Source of the DNA: Leptonema sp964619535
Lineage (GTDB): Bacteria; Spirochaetota; Leptospiria; Leptospirales; Leptonemataceae
Assembly (NCBI GenBank): GCA_964619535.1
Contig: CAZUEX010000005.1
Span: 1 to 64,000 of the forward strand
Length of the DNA: 64,000 bases
Reading direction: 5' to 3'
The position numbers and the translations under genes were made by a program. Numbering within the stretch: position 1 is the first letter of the stretch; each line of letters begins with the position of its first letter. Below are positions 61,334 through 64,000 of this stretch, in pieces. A model generated the notes under the pieces. The model saw nothing but the letters and a program-made list of their open reading frames with translations, ran no database searches and was not told where the DNA came from.

Positions 61334-62524
61334 TCAGAAACTCTGCTTGCGGAAGGCTTCTTTTTCTTCCTCGCTGAGTGGCATCTGGCCGAGGACCTCT
61401 TCGAAAAAGCCTTCAATCATCAACCGGCGCGCCTCTTCTTCGGGCATACCACGGCTTTGCAGAAAGAAGAGCGCCTCTTCGTCCAGGTCTCCCACCGTTG
61501 CACCGTGTTCGGCGGTGACGTCTTCGGCACGAATCACCAGCCATGGCCTGGATTCTGCACGGGCCCTTCTGGACAGGATGAGATTGTGGTTCAGCTGATG
61601 GCTGTTCACCTTCTTCAGGCCTGCAGGGATCTCAAGATTGCCCAGGAAGACGGAATGCGAATGATCTGCCATAACCGTCTTATATAGAAGAGAACTGATA
61701 CTGTGGTCTGCCAGGTGCTGTACTCCCATCTCCAGATGGAAGACCTGTCCTTCACGGCCGGCAAAGAGGGCACGTCCATGGAACTCTCCGCCTGTTCCAG
61801 AAATGGAGGCCTGATAGAAAGTTTTGCCCTTAAGCCCGCCTGCCTGCAGCATTCCGGCCTCTACCCGCGCATCTCGATCCACAAGAAATCGCACATGGTG
61901 AAAATGGTTGCTTTCCCCTTCGTTACGGATCTGTGCATAATGCAGGTGGGCTCCCGCTTCCACAACGACAACAGTATGGCCGCTTCGCAGGACAGAGGGC
62001 GTATCGGGAAACTCTTCGACAATGGTGGCTTCCACGCCGGCCGGAATGCGAAGCACCGTGCACGGTAGAAAGAGAGAGTCCGATGGTTGGTGTCGAATCG
62101 TCAGTCTGTTTTCGCCGTCGGTTGTTTCTGCCGTCAAAACAAGCGGATCAGAAAAGGCCAGGTTCAGTGCAGTGAATACATTGCCGCGAAAAAAATCCTC
62201 AGCGGTCGTTCTTGGCTCTTCCGGTGGCAGGGATGAGTCATCCAGTTCAGAAAAGCCTGCCATCAGGGAAAGCAGCCGTTCTTTTTCTTCGGTAGACGGC
62301 TGGCTGTACGGGCCTTGGACAGAGGCTGGCGCACTCCCTTTTTCCTGGTAGGCTGCAAGCAGTTCTGACATGTTATCCCAGGGAACCCCGGAAACATCCA
62401 CCTTTCTCCATGACTCATCCTGCGGAGAAGGAAGGATGGACTTCCACTCCCCAGGAAAGGAAAGCAGAAGCTGTCGCATTCGACGACGTGCCGTTGAATA
62501 ATCCGTATCGAGCTGCAGGGTCAT
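61334..62524 (-). CDS. sufD: SufD, SufBCD complex subunit
   Basis: A 396-residue SufBD-family protein. The C-terminal core contains VVVVEAGAHLHYAQIRNEG, HQLNHNLILSRRARAESRPW and EDVTAEHGATVGDLDEEAL, then LQSRGMPEEEARRLMIEGFF, as in SufD. It forms the SufB-SufC2-SufD scaffold. The ATG at 62524 follows AGGAGG and starts one base after the sufC stop. Confidence 0.9.
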   Translation of the reverse strand: MTLQLDTDYSTARRRMRQLLLSFPGEWKSILPSPQDESWRKVDVSGVPWDNMSELLAAYQEKGSAPASVQGPYSQPSTEEKERLLSLMAGFSELDDSSLPPEEPRTTAEDFFRGNVFTALNLAFSDPLVLTAETTDGENRLTIRHQPSDSLFLPCTVLRIPAGVEATIVEEFPDTPSVLRSGHTVVVVEAGAHLHYAQIRNEGESNHFHHVRFLVDRDARVEAGMLQAGGLKGKTFYQASISGTGGEFHGRALFAGREGQVFHLEMGVQHLADHSISSLLYKTVMADHSHSVFLGNLEIPAGLKKVNSHQLNHNLILSRRARAESRPWLVIRAEDVTAEHGATVGDLDEEALFFLQSRGMPEEEARRLMIEGFFEEVLGQMPLSEEEKEAFRKQSF

Positions 62525-62525
62525 T

Positions 62526-63269
62526 TCAGGCCTCCTGCAGCAGACGATCGTAGCCGCTCTCTTCGAGCTGTTTGGCCAGTTCTTCACCACCGCTCATCCG
62601 GATTTTGCCATCGACGAAGATGTGAATGCGGTCGATGGTTAAGTAGCTGAGCAGCCTCTGGTAGTGAGTGATGAGGAGCATGGAGCGCTGTGGAGAGCGC
62701 ATCGCTTCAATGTTCCGGGCAATGACGCGAAGGGCATCGACGTCCAGACCTGAATCGATTTCATCGAGGATGGCAAGGGCTGGCTGCATCAGATTCATCT
62801 GCAGAATCTCATTCCGTTTCTTTTCGCCACCCGAGAAGCCGTCATTTACATAACGATGCATGAAGTCGTTTTTCATATCAAGAGCAGACAGCGCTTCGTT
62901 TACTTCTTTGCGAAACTCCCGTACGGGGACGTCTGCACCGCGAATATTCTTGAGCACATTTCGCAGAAAATTCAGGCCTGTGACGCCTGGAATGACCGTC
63001 GGATATTGCAGCGACAGGAAGATGCCCAGGCGGGCCCTTTCATCGGTGCTCTTATCCAGGATGGACTCTCCCTTAAAGAGGATGTCGCCCCGGGTAACAT
63101 TATATTTGGGATGTCCCAAAATTACGTAGGATAACGTGCTTTTGCCCGAGCCATTGGGCCCCATCACAGCATGGGATTCACCGGCCGGAATGGCCAGGTC
63201 CACACCTTTAAGAATTGGTTTTCCATCAACTTCCGCGTGAAGATCTTTTATTTCTAAGAGGTTCATCAT
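62526..63269 (-). CDS. sufC: SufC ATPase
   Basis: A 247-residue ABC-type ATPase with Walker A MGPNGSGKSTLSYV, signature DGFSGGEKKRNEILQM and Walker B PALAILDEIDSGLD, the last being the typical SufC form. It energises the SufBCD scaffold. AAAAGGAATAG precedes two ATG codons; the first is used. It follows sufB by 19 bases. Confidence 0.95.
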   Translation of the reverse strand: MMNLLEIKDLHAEVDGKPILKGVDLAIPAGESHAVMGPNGSGKSTLSYVILGHPKYNVTRGDILFKGESILDKSTDERARLGIFLSLQYPTVIPGVTGLNFLRNVLKNIRGADVPVREFRKEVNEALSALDMKNDFMHRYVNDGFSGGEKKRNEILQMNLMQPALAILDEIDSGLDVDALRVIARNIEAMRSPQRSMLLITHYQRLLSYLTIDRIHIFVDGKIRMSGGEELAKQLEESGYDRLLQEA

Positions 63270-63288
63270 CTATTCCTTTTGAGTATCG

Positions 63289-64000
63289 TTAGCAGGCCGG
63301 TCCTTGCTGTGTGGCCGCCGTTCCCGTCATGACCGGAGTCTTGCGTTCGATGGCCTTGCCATCTTCCAGTATCATGCGGATCAGACGGTTCATCTCCACA
63401 GAGTATTCGACGTTCAGATCGCGCACGACGCCGTCGCAGAATCCGTTGACGATAAGCAGTTTGGCTTCATCTTCTGTCAGGCCGCGTGTTTGCAGATAGA
63501 AGAGCACGTCTTCATCGATTTTTGAAACCGTTGCCTCGTAGTTCAGCTTTCCGGCATCGCCGGTTACGTCGTTATACGGATAGGCATGACTCTGTGAGCG
63601 CTCATCCAGCATAAGGCCATCACACTTGATATGAGATACTGCTCCCTCGGCCTTCTTATCAAACTTCACAAGGCCGCGATAGCTGTTGATGCCTCCATCC
63701 AGTGATATGCCCTTTGCCAGGATGTTCGAACGGCTGCGTTTACCGACGTGAATGACACGGGCTCCCGTATCCTGGATCTGGTCTTTTCCCGCGAAGGCAA
63801 GTGACAGAATATCACCCGTAGAATCATCGCCTTTCAGGATGATGCCCGGATACTTGATCGTCTGCGCTCCGATGTTTACATCGTTCCAGGTGATGTGGGC
63901 ACGCTCTTCGGCCAGGCCCCGTTTCACCGTCCAGTTGAACATGTTCTTCTTCCAGTTCTGGATCGTCGTGTAGTGGATCCGGGCGTCTTTCTTTGCAATC
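63289..64000 (-). CDS. sufB: SufB, SufBCD complex subunit, C-terminal part
   Basis: The frame is open to the window edge, so the N-terminal half is missing; about 237 residues are visible. They show RIHYTTIQNWKKNMFNWTVK, GKRSRSNILAKGISLDGG, CDGLMLDERSQSHAYPYND and YEATVSKIDEDVLFYLQTRG, as in SufB. SufB carries the nascent Fe-S cluster and accepts sulfur. First visible gene of the sufBCDSU operon; its promoter lies outside the window. Confidence 0.94.
   Translation of the reverse strand, partial: IAKKDARIHYTTIQNWKKNMFNWTVKRGLAEERAHITWNDVNIGAQTIKYPGIILKGDDSTGDILSLAFAGKDQIQDTGARVIHVGKRSRSNILAKGISLDGGINSYRGLVKFDKKAEGAVSHIKCDGLMLDERSQSHAYPYNDVTGDAGKLNYEATVSKIDEDVLFYLQTRGLTEDEAKLLIVNGFCDGVVRDLNVEYSVEMNRLIRMILEDGKAIERKTPVMTGTAATQQGPAC

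Noticed and set aside
1..64000. CRISPR arrays, insertion sequences, tRNA or rRNA genes, defence islands
   Set aside because: No regularly spaced repeats, transposase motifs, cloverleaf with CCA end, or rRNA-like sequence was seen on reading both strands.

Overview
The window is one contiguous, gene-dense piece of a chromosome with moderate to high GC. It carries about 48 protein genes, with no rRNA, tRNA, insertion sequence, prophage or CRISPR array that I can see. The best guess for the source is a Leptospirales spirochete of the Leptonema/Turneriella type. This is inference from content: a citramalate synthase with the leptospiral CimA signature, two TRL-type small lipoproteins, many lipoproteins with relaxed lipoboxes, an OmpA-free set of outer-membrane and AsmA-like proteins, and GC too high for Leptospira itself.

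Layout. 1-3517: the end of a leucine/isovalerate catabolic operon (carboxyltransferase, enoyl-CoA hydratase, biotin carboxylase and a separate biotin carrier). 3529-7810: small envelope proteins, a DinB-like protein, TcdA and TatD. 7876-9604: a phosphate uptake operon (DUF47 plus Pit) behind a Pho-box-like repeat. 9646-15446: a lipoprotein hydrolase, MsrA, a fused GpsA/acyltransferase and a NodB deacetylase. 15530-24758: CimA, an orphan GHKL ATPase, transporters, an M28 peptidase, an SDR, a SulP permease and a bacteriohemerythrin. 24820-28831: a three-gene operon (FAD dehydrogenase, ThDP enzyme, TetR) with a perfect palindromic operator. 29166-34419: a reduced ABC-F protein, a coiled-coil/outer-membrane protein, a DUF6498 membrane protein and a GlpT-like transporter.

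34727-41125 is a complete core nitrous oxide reduction cluster of the Sec-type (clade II) form: cytochrome c, nosZ, a NosB-like membrane protein, nosL, nosD, nosF and nosY. Intrinsic terminators lie before and after nosZ, so nosZ dosage is probably set apart from its assembly genes. A large hybrid histidine kinase converges on the cluster.

45619-58756 looks like a 13-kb operon: an MFS permease, a 1030-residue AsmA-clan protein, a lipoprotein whose ends resemble YnbE and YdbL, and a 2712-residue lipoprotein with a propeller-like N-terminus, TPR-type helices and CHAT-like but apparently inactive segments. I regard this as the most interesting locus. It resembles the YdbH-YnbE-YdbL inter-membrane lipid transport module with an added giant component.

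58755-59295 holds a TRL lipoprotein gene and a candidate small RNA or terminator on the minus strand. 59559-64000 is a minus-strand SUF operon (sufB-C-D-S-U), with sufB cut by the window edge.
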